Shown: piece by piece, positions 56,031 through 64,000 of the stretch | Numbering within the stretch: position 1 is the first letter of the stretch | Layout: each line of letters starts with the position of its first letter | The notes under the pieces: model-generated | What the model saw: the letters and a program-made list of their open reading frames with translations, nothing else | Databases searched by the model: none | Told to the model about the DNA's origin: nothing | Translations under genes and position numbers: made by a program | Assembly (NCBI RefSeq): GCF_024448935.1 | Contig: NZ_JAMOIE010000010.1 | Location: 1-64,000, forward strand | DNA length: 64,000 nucleotides | From: Stutzerimonas stutzeri | GTDB lineage: Bacteria; Pseudomonadota; Gammaproteobacteria; Pseudomonadales; Pseudomonadaceae | Reading direction: 5' to 3'

Positions 56031-56930
56031 TCAATCGCGTTCGTTCCGATATTCGGGGCGAGTTGCGAGGCCGTCCTTCAATGCTTGAATCAGCAGGCGG
56101 ACCTTCGGTAGCGGATAACGCCGTTGCGGATAGACGGCCCACACCGCCGTGTTCGGTGGCTGGTGCGTTTCCAGCAGGGACACCAGCTCACCGCGGCGTA
56201 GTGGCTCCTGGACGTAATAGTCCGGTAGCTGGCAAAGACCGAAGCCCCGAAGCGCAGCATCCAGTACCGCCTGACCGCTGTTGCAGCGCCAGTTGCCCGA
56301 GGGCTTGAACGGCTGCTCACGACCGTCGCCCTGCAGCATCCAGGTATCGCCGGTGCCAACCAGGCAATTGTGTCGCGATAGCTCGGAAAGGGTATGCGGG
56401 CGGCCGTAGCGCTCGAGATAGCTTGGCGCCGCGCACAGATACATGGCGCGTGGGGCCAGGCGTGTGGCGACCAGCCGCGATTCGCTCAGCCGGCCCAGCC
56501 GTACGGCCAGATCGTAGCCTTCCTGCACCAGATCGAGGGTACGGTTGGACAGTTCGATGTCGACCCTCAGCTGCGGATGCTGCGCCATGAATTCGTTCAC
56601 CAGCGGCACGATGAAGCGTTCACCGTACGCGACTGCTGCTGTCATGCGCAGCAGACCAGTGGGCGCCGCATGCAGGTCGCTGATTGCGTGAAAGGCGTCG
56701 TCACGCTCCTCGATCAGGCGCTGGCAGCGCGCAAGAAAGGTATGCCCGGCTTCGGTCAGGGAAACCCGGCGGGTGGTGCGATAAAGCAGCCGTGCCTGAA
56801 GGCGTTCCTCGAGGCGTGCCACTTGGCGGCTGACGTGAGACGACGACACGCGCAGTTGCCCTGCGGCCTGCATGAAGCTTCCGCACTCAGCGACGGCGAC
56901 GAATTCGTCCAATCCTTCCCATCGATTCAT
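56031..56930 (-). CDS. LysR-type transcriptional regulator (divergent from frmA)
   Basis: A 299-aa LysR regulator. N-terminal helix-turn-helix FVAVAECGSFMQAAGQLRVSSSHVSRQVARLEERLQARLLYRTTRRVSLTEAGHTFL, and an effector domain with LLRMTAAVAYGERFIVPLVNEFMAQHP and RYPLPKVRLLIQALKD at the end. The start at MNRWEGLDEFVAVAE is the family start. The 143-bp gap to frmA is shared, so it probably regulates the formaldehyde genes, as found in other pseudomonads. Confidence 0.9.
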   Translation of the reverse strand: MNRWEGLDEFVAVAECGSFMQAAGQLRVSSSHVSRQVARLEERLQARLLYRTTRRVSLTEAGHTFLARCQRLIEERDDAFHAISDLHAAPTGLLRMTAAVAYGERFIVPLVNEFMAQHPQLRVDIELSNRTLDLVQEGYDLAVRLGRLSESRLVATRLAPRAMYLCAAPSYLERYGRPHTLSELSRHNCLVGTGDTWMLQGDGREQPFKPSGNWRCNSGQAVLDAALRGFGLCQLPDYYVQEPLRRGELVSLLETHQPPNTAVWAVYPQRRYPLPKVRLLIQALKDGLATRPEYRNERD

Positions 56931-56932
56931 AG

Positions 56933-58189
<1,257 letters not shown>

Positions 58190-58210
58190 AGAGCCGACAG
58201 AGGCGCTGAA

Positions 58211-58252
58211 GGCTGAAGGCTGGACGATCTGCTTTTTCGTCCAGCCTTCAGC
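58211..58252 (+). other. Perfect 16-bp hairpin between frmA and fghA
   Basis: ggctgaaggctggacg and cgtccagccttcagcc form a perfect stem with a 10-nt T-rich loop; there is no strong T tail. It could attenuate or protect the frmA message. The spacer is 95 bp. Confidence 0.7.
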
Positions 58253-58284
58253 CTCTGGCGCTCTTCGGCTTTTACGGGGTCTTT

Positions 58285-59142
58285 ATGGAAAACATTTCTT
58301 GCCAGAAGAGCTTCGGTGGCTGGCACAAACGCTATCGTCACCGCTCAAGTAGCTTGAACTGCGACATGGTGTTTGCCGTTTATCTGCCGCCTCAGGCGGA
58401 ACAAGGCGAAAAGCTTCCGGTGCTGTACTGGTTGTCCGGTCTGACCTGTACCGACGAGAACTTCATGCAGAAGGCGGGGGCGCATCGGCTTGCTGCGGAA
58501 CTCGGCCTGATTATCGTCGCCCCGGATACCAGCCCGCGCGGCTCCGAGGTTCCGGACGATCCGGATGCTGCCTATGATTTCGGCCTGGGCGCGGGGTTCT
58601 ACCTCAACGCGACCCAGGAACCCTGGGCGCAGCACTACCGCATGTACGATTACGTGGTGGAAGAGCTGCCGGCGCTGATCGAGGCGAACTTTCCCGTGTC
58701 CGACAAGCGCGGCATCAGCGGGCACTCGATGGGCGGTCACGGTGCGCTGGTATGCGCGTTGAAGAATCCTGGTCGCTATCAGTCGCTGTCGGCGTTCGCG
58801 CCGATCGCCAATCCGGCTGATTGCCCGTGGGGCGAGAAGGCCTTCTCCAATTACCTCGGAGAAGATCGCTCGCGCTGGCGTGAATGGGACGCCTGTGCCC
58901 TGATAGCCAAGGCGCAGGAACAGTTGCCGATACTCGTCGATCAGGGCGATCGGGATGATTTCATGGCCAATCAGTTGAAGCCCGAAGCGCTGGAGTCAGC
59001 TGCAACCGCGGCGGATCATCCGCTGACGTTGCGTATTCAGCCGGGCTACGATCACAGCTATTACTTCGTCAGCACCTTTATCGATGACCATCTGCGCCAT
59101 CACGCGCAGGCATTGAAGGCCCAGGTCAGCTGCGCTTACTGA
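58285..59142 (+). CDS. fghA: S-formylglutathione hydrolase
   Basis: Hydrolyses S-formylglutathione to formate and glutathione, the second step after FrmA. 285 aa, alpha/beta hydrolase of the esterase-D family: [40 protein letters not shown], nucleophile Ser in [12 protein letters not shown], Asp in DQGDRDDFM and His in [17 protein letters not shown]. Full length. It ends before a bidirectional terminator shared with the old yellow enzyme gene. Confidence 0.96.
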   Translation: MENISCQKSFGGWHKRYRHRSSSLNCDMVFAVYLPPQAEQGEKLPVLYWLSGLTCTDENFMQKAGAHRLAAELGLIIVAPDTSPRGSEVPDDPDAAYDFGLGAGFYLNATQEPWAQHYRMYDYVVEELPALIEANFPVSDKRGISGHSMGGHGALVCALKNPGRYQSLSAFAPIANPADCPWGEKAFSNYLGEDRSRWREWDACALIAKAQEQLPILVDQGDRDDFMANQLKPEALESAATAADHPLTLRIQPGYDHSYYFVSTFIDDHLRHHAQALKAQVSCAY

Positions 59143-59250
59143 ACGCGCGTGTTTGCAGAGCAAATGCCGCCCCGTTCAAGACAAGCATATGGGGTCAACC
59201 GCCGCAGCTTACGGTTATCCGCATTGCTCCGGCGCACAAGCGGCAGACCG

Positions 59251-59285
59251 AAAAAAGGCCCGCCCGGAATTCCGGGCGGGCCTTC
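59251..59285. terminator. Bidirectional terminator between fghA and xenobiotic reductase gene
   Basis: Strong stem aaggcccgcccgg/ccgggcgggcctt, with an A run on the left serving the minus-strand gene. Confidence 0.88.
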
Positions 59286-59297
59286 CATCGCAAGGGG

Positions 59298-60347
59298 CTA
59301 GAGCGATGGATAATCGGTGTAGCCTTCCGCGCCTTGTGCATAGAACAGCTCAGGCCGCGGCTCGTTGAGCGGCGCGTTTTGGCGCAGGCGCTGGACCAGG
59401 TCGGGGTTGGCAATATACGGAATGCCAAAGGCCACGGCGTCGGCCTTGCCCTCGGCCAGCCAGGCGTTGGCCTGATCCTTGGTGAAACATTCGTTGGCGA
59501 TATAAACGCCACCGAAGATCTCCTTCAGCTGCGGGCCGAGGCTGTCCTCGCCGGCTTTTTCCCGAGTGCAGATAAAGGCGATGCCGCGCTTGCCCAGTTC
59601 GCGGGCTACGTAGGCGAAAGAATCGGCACGATTCGAGTCGCCCATGTCGTGAATGTCGGCTCGTGGTGCCAGATGAACGCCTACGCGGCCAGCGCCCCAG
59701 ACCCCTACCGCCGCATCGGTGACTTCCAACAGCAAACGTGCCCGGTTTTCCAGTGAGCCGCCGTATTGATCGGTGCGCTGGTTGGTGCTGTCCTGCAGGA
59801 ACTGATCAAGCAGGTAACCGTTGGCGCCGTGGAGTTCGACGCCGTCGAACCCTGCTTCCCGAGCATTCTCGGCCCCTTTACGGTACGCCTCGACGATGCC
59901 GGCGATCTCTTCGGTTTGCAGCGCGCGTGGCGTTACAAAATCCTTCATCGGCCGGACCAGGCTGACGTGCCCGGCGGGCTGGATAGCGCTCGGCGCGACC
60001 GGAAGTTGACCGTCGAGGTAGATCGGATCGGAGATCCGACCCACATGCCAGAGCTGAAGCACGATCTTGCCGCCTTTCGCATGGACCGCATCGGTTACCT
60101 TTTTCCAGCCCTGTACCTGCTCGGCGGACCAGATGCCTGGCGTGTCTGGATAGCCGACGCCCATCGGCGTGACCGAGGTGGCTTCACTGATGATCAGTCC
60201 GGCATCGGCGCGCTGGCCGTAATATTCAGCAATCAGGTCACCGGGTACGCGGCCGGGTTCGGCACGGCAGCGGGTCAGCGGGGCCATGATGATGCGGTTG
60301 GTCAGTTCCAGTTCGCCGATCCTGATCGGGTCGAAAAGTGTAGGCAT
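59298..60347 (-). CDS. Old yellow enzyme family flavin reductase (NemA/XenB-like)
   Basis: A 349-aa FMN-dependent ene-reductase. FMN pocket MAPLTRCRAEPG, GLIISEATSVTPMGVGYPDTPGI, QLWHVGRIS; catalytic His/Asn pair in VELHGANGYLLDQFLQDSTNQRTDQYGGSLENRARLLLEV. Reduces activated alkenes, N-ethylmaleimide and nitrate esters or nitroaromatics in relatives. It is 39 bp downstream of an ArsR-type repressor gene on the same strand, suggesting electrophile-responsive control. Confidence 0.9.
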   Translation of the reverse strand: MPTLFDPIRIGELELTNRIIMAPLTRCRAEPGRVPGDLIAEYYGQRADAGLIISEATSVTPMGVGYPDTPGIWSAEQVQGWKKVTDAVHAKGGKIVLQLWHVGRISDPIYLDGQLPVAPSAIQPAGHVSLVRPMKDFVTPRALQTEEIAGIVEAYRKGAENAREAGFDGVELHGANGYLLDQFLQDSTNQRTDQYGGSLENRARLLLEVTDAAVGVWGAGRVGVHLAPRADIHDMGDSNRADSFAYVARELGKRGIAFICTREKAGEDSLGPQLKEIFGGVYIANECFTKDQANAWLAEGKADAVAFGIPYIANPDLVQRLRQNAPLNEPRPELFYAQGAEGYTDYPSL

Positions 60348-60386
60348 AGCGATGCTGCTCCTTTACATGTAAGGGTCTGGTGGCGT

Positions 60387-60689
60387 TCACAGCTCCTGGC
60401 CGAGGCGGGCCACGAAAGCGGCGATGGCCGGTTCATTGCGTTTGAAAAAATGCCACTGGCCAACTTTGCGGTTGGTGATCAGGCCGGCTCGCTGCAAGGT
60501 CGCCAGGTGGGCCGACACGGTTGATTGCGATAGTCCGGCGCGCTGGTCGATCTGCCCGGCGCACACCCCGTTTTCCAACGAGTGATGCTGCTCGGAGAAA
60601 TAGCGTTGTGGTTCTTTCAGCCAACCCAGAATTTCCCGCCGCAAAGGGTGGGCGATTGCTTTGAGGATGTCGTCCAGTTCGTCGGGCAT
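60387..60689 (-). CDS. ArsR-family winged-helix repressor
   Basis: A 100-aa regulator: MPDELDDILKAIAHPLRREILGWLKEP, recognition helix GLSQSTVSAHLATLQRAGLITNRKVGQWHFFKRNE. No metal-binding CxC pair is seen; a single Cys in ENGVCAGQIDQRAG may sense electrophiles. It is upstream of the OYE gene in the same direction and probably controls it. The gap to ispF (60690-60867) contains the divergent promoters. Confidence 0.9.
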   Translation of the reverse strand: MPDELDDILKAIAHPLRREILGWLKEPQRYFSEQHHSLENGVCAGQIDQRAGLSQSTVSAHLATLQRAGLITNRKVGQWHFFKRNEPAIAAFVARLGQEL

Positions 60690-60867
60690 GGTGTCGTCCG
60701 GTTCAGTATATCGCGATGGAGCGAAGTATATATCGGCAAGAAGCGATACACGATCGATTCGGTTAATGGTGCTTATCGGCTGCGTTGATTAGCGGGGTTC
60801 TCACCGCTGCGGCTTCAACGTCTGCTGCTGTCCTGTAGAATCGCCGGCTGATCTTTTCGAGGTGCAA

Positions 60868-61347
60868 ATGACTATGCGTATCGGCCACGGCTATGACGTG
60901 CATCGTTTCGGTGAGGGCGGTTTCGTCACCCTCGGTGGGGTGCGGATTGCTCACAAGTTCGGGCTGCTCGCGCATTCGGATGGCGACGTGGTGCTGCATG
61001 CTTTGAGCGACGCATTGCTCGGCGCCGCGGCGCTTGGCGATATCGGTAAGCACTTCCCGGACACCGATCCGGCCTTCAAGGGCGCTGACAGCCGGGTATT
61101 GCTGCGGCACGTGCTCAAGCAGGTGCAGAGCAAAGGCTGGAGGGTCGGTAACGTTGACGCCACCATTGTTGCGCAAGCACCCAAGATGGCTGCGCACATC
61201 GAGTCCATGCGAACCCTGATTGCTGAGGACCTGCAGGTCGATCTGGATCAGGTCAACGTCAAGGCCACCACCACCGAAAAGCTCGGCTTTACCGGGCGTG
61301 AAGAAGGCATAGCCGTTCACGCTGTTGCGCTGCTGGTCAGCGCATGA
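60868..61347 (+). CDS. ispF: 2-C-methyl-D-erythritol 2,4-cyclodiphosphate synthase
   Basis: MEP-pathway cyclase, about 159 aa. Zinc ligands in GYDVHRF and [40 protein letters not shown]; the end [29 protein letters not shown] is complete. Start at 60868 is preferred because gagg lies 5 nt upstream; the ATG two codons later ([10 protein letters not shown]) is also possible. It overlaps truD by 4 bp. Confidence 0.96.
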   Translation: MTMRIGHGYDVHRFGEGGFVTLGGVRIAHKFGLLAHSDGDVVLHALSDALLGAAALGDIGKHFPDTDPAFKGADSRVLLRHVLKQVQSKGWRVGNVDATIVAQAPKMAAHIESMRTLIAEDLQVDLDQVNVKATTTEKLGFTGREEGIAVHAVALLVSA

Positions 61348-62384
61348 CCGAAGACCAGTTGCTCGGCCCAAGGGCGCACGGAGGGGCCTGTGGCTCCGCA
61401 GTGCTCAAAGCTGTGGCGGAGGATTTCCAGGTCGACGAGGTGCTCGATATCCCCTTGTCTGGCGCAGGCGAACACCTCTGGCTGTGGGTGGAAAAGCGCA
61501 ACCTCAACACCGAAGAGGCCGCGCGACGCCTGGCGCGTGCTGCTGGCGTTCCGCTGCGCAACATCAGTTATGCCGGCTTGAAAGATCGTCAGGCTCTGAC
61601 CCGCCAGTGGTTCAGCCTGCATCTGCCAGGCAAAGCCGATCCCCCACTGGCTAGGGCCGAAGGCGAAACCCTGAGGATTCTCCAAAGCAGCCGCCATCAG
61701 CGAAAACTGCAACGCGGCGCCCATTCGGCCAATGGGTTTACCCTGCGTCTGACGGAACTGCAGGCTGACCATGCCCAACTCGATGCGCGTCTCGAGCGGA
61801 TCAAGATCGACGGTGTGCCCAACTATTTTGGCCTGCAGCGCTTCGGTCATGAGGGCGGAAATGTCCACGGCGCCCGTGAGTACGCGGATAGGCAAGAGCT
61901 GCCCGCGCAGCGCAATCTCCGCTCACGCCTGCTATCGGCGGGCCGCAGTTACCTATTCAATCGAGTATTAGCTGAGCGAGTTGCCGCGGGTAGCTGGAAC
62001 CAGGCCCAAGTCGGTGACCTGCTGGCCTTCACCGATAGCCGCAGCTTTTTTCCGGCAGGTGAAGCCGAATGCAGCGACCCACGGCTGGCCGTGCTGGATC
62101 TGCATCCGACCGGTCCGCTGTGGGGCGCCGGCGAATCGCCTGCTGCAGGCGTGGTACAAGCACTGGAGATGCAGGCAGCTGCAGCGGAGCCGTCAATCGC
62201 CAAGTGGCTCGCAGAAGCCGGAATGAAGCATGAACGGCGTATTCTTCGCCTCCCAATGGGTGGCTTGTCGTGGCATTATTCCGAACCTGACATTCTGCAA
62301 CTTGAATTCGTCCTGCCGACCGGATGCTTTGCCACTGCTGTGGTGCGCGAACTGGTCAGCCTGGCAGGGCAGACGGACAGCTGA
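61344..62384 (+). CDS. truD: tRNA pseudouridine(13) synthase
   Basis: 346 aa. Catalytic Asp in [19 protein letters not shown]; other TruD motifs [38 protein letters not shown] and [18 protein letters not shown]. It overlaps ispF at its start and touches surE at its end, one operon. Full length. Confidence 0.96.
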   Translation: MTEDQLLGPRAHGGACGSAVLKAVAEDFQVDEVLDIPLSGAGEHLWLWVEKRNLNTEEAARRLARAAGVPLRNISYAGLKDRQALTRQWFSLHLPGKADPPLARAEGETLRILQSSRHQRKLQRGAHSANGFTLRLTELQADHAQLDARLERIKIDGVPNYFGLQRFGHEGGNVHGAREYADRQELPAQRNLRSRLLSAGRSYLFNRVLAERVAAGSWNQAQVGDLLAFTDSRSFFPAGEAECSDPRLAVLDLHPTGPLWGAGESPAAGVVQALEMQAAAAEPSIAKWLAEAGMKHERRILRLPMGGLSWHYSEPDILQLEFVLPTGCFATAVVRELVSLAGQTDS

Positions 62385-63133
62385 TGCGTATTCTGATCGC
62401 CAACGACGACGGGGTGTATGCACCTGGGCTCGCCGCGCTTTATGACGCGCTGGCGGATTTTGCCGAGTGCAGGGTAGTGGCCCCCATTCAAGACATGAGC
62501 GGCGCCAGCAGTGCGCTGACCCTGGATCGCCCGCTTCATCCCACGACCATGCCGAATGGTTTTATCGGCGTGAACGGCACGCCTACGGATTGCGTCCACC
62601 TAGGCATCAACGGCTTGCTTGAAGACGCGCCTGACATGGTGGTTTCCGGTATTAATCTGGGCGCCAACCTCGGCGACGACGTGTTGTACTCCGGTACCGT
62701 CGCCGCAGCGATCGAAGGCCGGTTCACCGGCAGGCCGGCCTTCGCTTTTTCCCTGGTGTCGCGGCTGACCGATAACCTGCCGACTGCGGCCCATGTCGCG
62801 CGTAAGCTGGTTGAGCATCAGGCGTCGCTTGAGCTTCCGCCGCGTACTGTATTGAGCGTCAATATTCCAAACCTGCCGCTGGACCACATTCGCGGCATCC
62901 AGCTGACCCGCCTGGGCCATCGCAGCAGGGCCAAGCCGCCAGTAAAGCAGGCGAATCCGCGTGGCAAGGACGGTTACTGGATCTCGGTGGCCGGCGACGT
63001 TGAAGATGGCGGCCCAGGCACCGATTTTCATTCGGTCATGCAGGGCTACGTCTCGATTACACCATTGCAGCTGGACCGAACCTTTCATGAGGCCTTCGAG
63101 GGCCTCGACAGTTGGCTGGAGGGCGTGCTGTGA
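62384..63133 (+). CDS. surE: 5'/3'-nucleotidase SurE
   Basis: Stationary-phase nucleotidase, 249 aa. Metal-binding [39 protein letters not shown], and [27 protein letters not shown]. The start [10 protein letters not shown] overlaps the truD stop. Followed by pcm. Confidence 0.97.
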   Translation: MRILIANDDGVYAPGLAALYDALADFAECRVVAPIQDMSGASSALTLDRPLHPTTMPNGFIGVNGTPTDCVHLGINGLLEDAPDMVVSGINLGANLGDDVLYSGTVAAAIEGRFTGRPAFAFSLVSRLTDNLPTAAHVARKLVEHQASLELPPRTVLSVNIPNLPLDHIRGIQLTRLGHRSRAKPPVKQANPRGKDGYWISVAGDVEDGGPGTDFHSVMQGYVSITPLQLDRTFHEAFEGLDSWLEGVL

Positions 63134-63171
63134 ACCGCGGATCCGATGACCTGCTGCGCCATGGTACCGGG

Positions 63172-63807
63172 ATGACCTCACAACGCACCCGGGACCGGCT
63201 GATCCAGCGGCTATACGAAGAAGGGCTTTCAGACCCTCGCGTGCTCGAGGTGATTCGCCGCACGCCCCGCCACCTGTTCGTCGATGAGGCATTGTCTCAT
63301 CGCGCCTATGAAGACACCGCGCTGCCCATCGGCCACAACCAGACCATCTCGCAACCCTTCATGGTGGCGCGCATGAGCGAGCTGTTGCTCGCTGACGGCC
63401 CGCTTGACAAGGTCTTGGAGATTGGCACCGGTTCCGGCTATCAAACGGCTGTACTGGCACAGCTGGTCGAGCGGGTGTTCTCGGTAGAGCGAATCCAGGC
63501 GCTGCAAGACCGCGCAAAAGAACGCCTGGTCGAACTCAGGTTGCGTAACGTGGTCTTTCGCTGGGGTGATGGTTGGGAGGGCTGGCCTGCGCTGGCCCCT
63601 TACAACGGCATCATCGTTACCGCGGCGGCAGCCGACGTGCCCCAGGCTCTGCTCGACCAACTGGCTCCCGGCGGGCGGCTGGTGATCCCGGTCGGGGTTG
63701 GTGAAGTCCAGCAATTAATGCTGATCATTCGAGAGGAAGACGGTTTTTCCCGCCATCTGCTGGATACCGTGCGCTTCGTGCCGCTGCTCAATGGACCTGT
63801 AGTTTGA
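63172..63807 (+). CDS. pcm: Protein-L-isoaspartate O-methyltransferase
   Basis: Repairs isoaspartyl residues using S-adenosylmethionine. 211 aa from [41 protein letters not shown]; motifs [18 protein letters not shown] and [23 protein letters not shown] start at 63130, overlapping surE, would add 14 residues and cannot be excluded. Confidence 0.95.
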   Translation: MTSQRTRDRLIQRLYEEGLSDPRVLEVIRRTPRHLFVDEALSHRAYEDTALPIGHNQTISQPFMVARMSELLLADGPLDKVLEIGTGSGYQTAVLAQLVERVFSVERIQALQDRAKERLVELRLRNVVFRWGDGWEGWPALAPYNGIIVTAAAADVPQALLDQLAPGGRLVIPVGVGEVQQLMLIIREEDGFSRHLLDTVRFVPLLNGPVV

Positions 63808-63824
63808 TCACGGCGGATGGAAGC

Positions 63825-64000
63825 ATGAAAAACGCGTTGCTGTTGTACGCCAAGGGCATGGCGATGGGGGCTGCGGATGTGGTGCCTGGCGTCTCGGGTG
63901 GTACCGTCGCATTCATAACCGGAATCTATGATGAATTGCTGCGCTCCATCGGCGCAGTGCCGAACGCCATTCCGGCACTGTTGAAAGGGCGCATCGCCGA
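63825..64000 (+). CDS. DUF368 membrane protein (PopT-like), 5' part
   Basis: The first 58 codons are in the window. [58 protein letters not shown] has the DUF368 opening G(M/F)[27 protein letters not shown]. The family includes PopT, which recycles undecaprenyl phosphate across the inner membrane. It follows pcm by 17 nt, in the operon that usually leads to nlpD-rpoS. Confidence 0.85.
   Translation, partial: MKNALLLYAKGMAMGAADVVPGVSGGTVAFITGIYDELLRSIGAVPNAIPALLKGRIA

Overview
The window reads as a chromosomal segment of a Pseudomonas/Stutzerimonas-type gammaproteobacterium. The right half carries typical pseudomonad gene order (tilS-pyrG-kdsA-eno-ftsB-ispD and ispF-truD-surE-pcm), high GC, and ANR-, RpoN- and REP-type signals. 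The left ~25.8 kb is a genomic island. It ends at a tRNA-Gly(CCC) gene, and an ICEclc/IntB13-type tyrosine integrase reads away from that tRNA into the island.

Island (1-25,813, everything on the minus strand). Next to the integrase is an upper naphthalene operon in the classical order nahAa-Ab-Ac-Ad-B-F-C-(Q)-E-D, preceded by a good NahR-type box. It converts naphthalene to salicylate. Neither nahR nor the salicylate (lower) genes are in the window. The distal end of the operon is decaying: nahQ (OmpW-like) is a shredded remnant, an aryl-alcohol dehydrogenase gene after nahD is reduced to two ends, and the following FadL/TodX-type porin gene is cut in two. The porin halves (codons 1-81 and 82-466) are 11.07 kb apart and rejoin without gap or overlap, apart from one extra A in a homopolymer. 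The inserted DNA is GC-richer. It carries a SphA-like outer-membrane protein, a three-gene export module (RND-type adaptor, HlyD adaptor with a cytosolic N-terminal domain, M50 protease fused to an HlyD-like region), a GNAT acetyltransferase, a small DUF6916-like protein, a tail-collar protein and a giant LEPR/DUF4347/FG-GAP adhesin whose 3' end is cut at the insertion border. An IS3-family element lies at the far left. Its transposase contains an exact 198-bp internal inversion between 6-bp inverted repeats.

Core chromosome, 25.8-39.3 kb: rsuA, a CWC-type cysteine-rich protein gene with an in-frame 144-bp MITE, metG, mrp, a cold-shock gene, dcd, sodB, lysE/argP, pncB and small stress proteins. 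Gene debris (a GGDEF 3' end, a gutted hmp) marks turnover.

Accessory catabolic block, 39.3-47.8 kb: glycerate kinase, a second MITE, and a tmm-tdm pair predicted to oxidise trimethylamine to TMAO and demethylate it to dimethylamine plus formaldehyde. Divergent from it are a soluble histidine kinase, a NarL-type regulator and a dual-PAS protein behind a candidate sigma-54 promoter.

Core chromosome, 47.8-64 kb: tilS, pyrG, kdsA, eno, ftsB, ispD, a baeRF3-like protein, an HPF-like protein, a LysR regulator divergent from frmA-fghA (glutathione-dependent formaldehyde oxidation, which could consume formaldehyde from tdm), an old yellow enzyme with an ArsR regulator, then ispF-truD-surE-pcm and the start of a DUF368 membrane protein.
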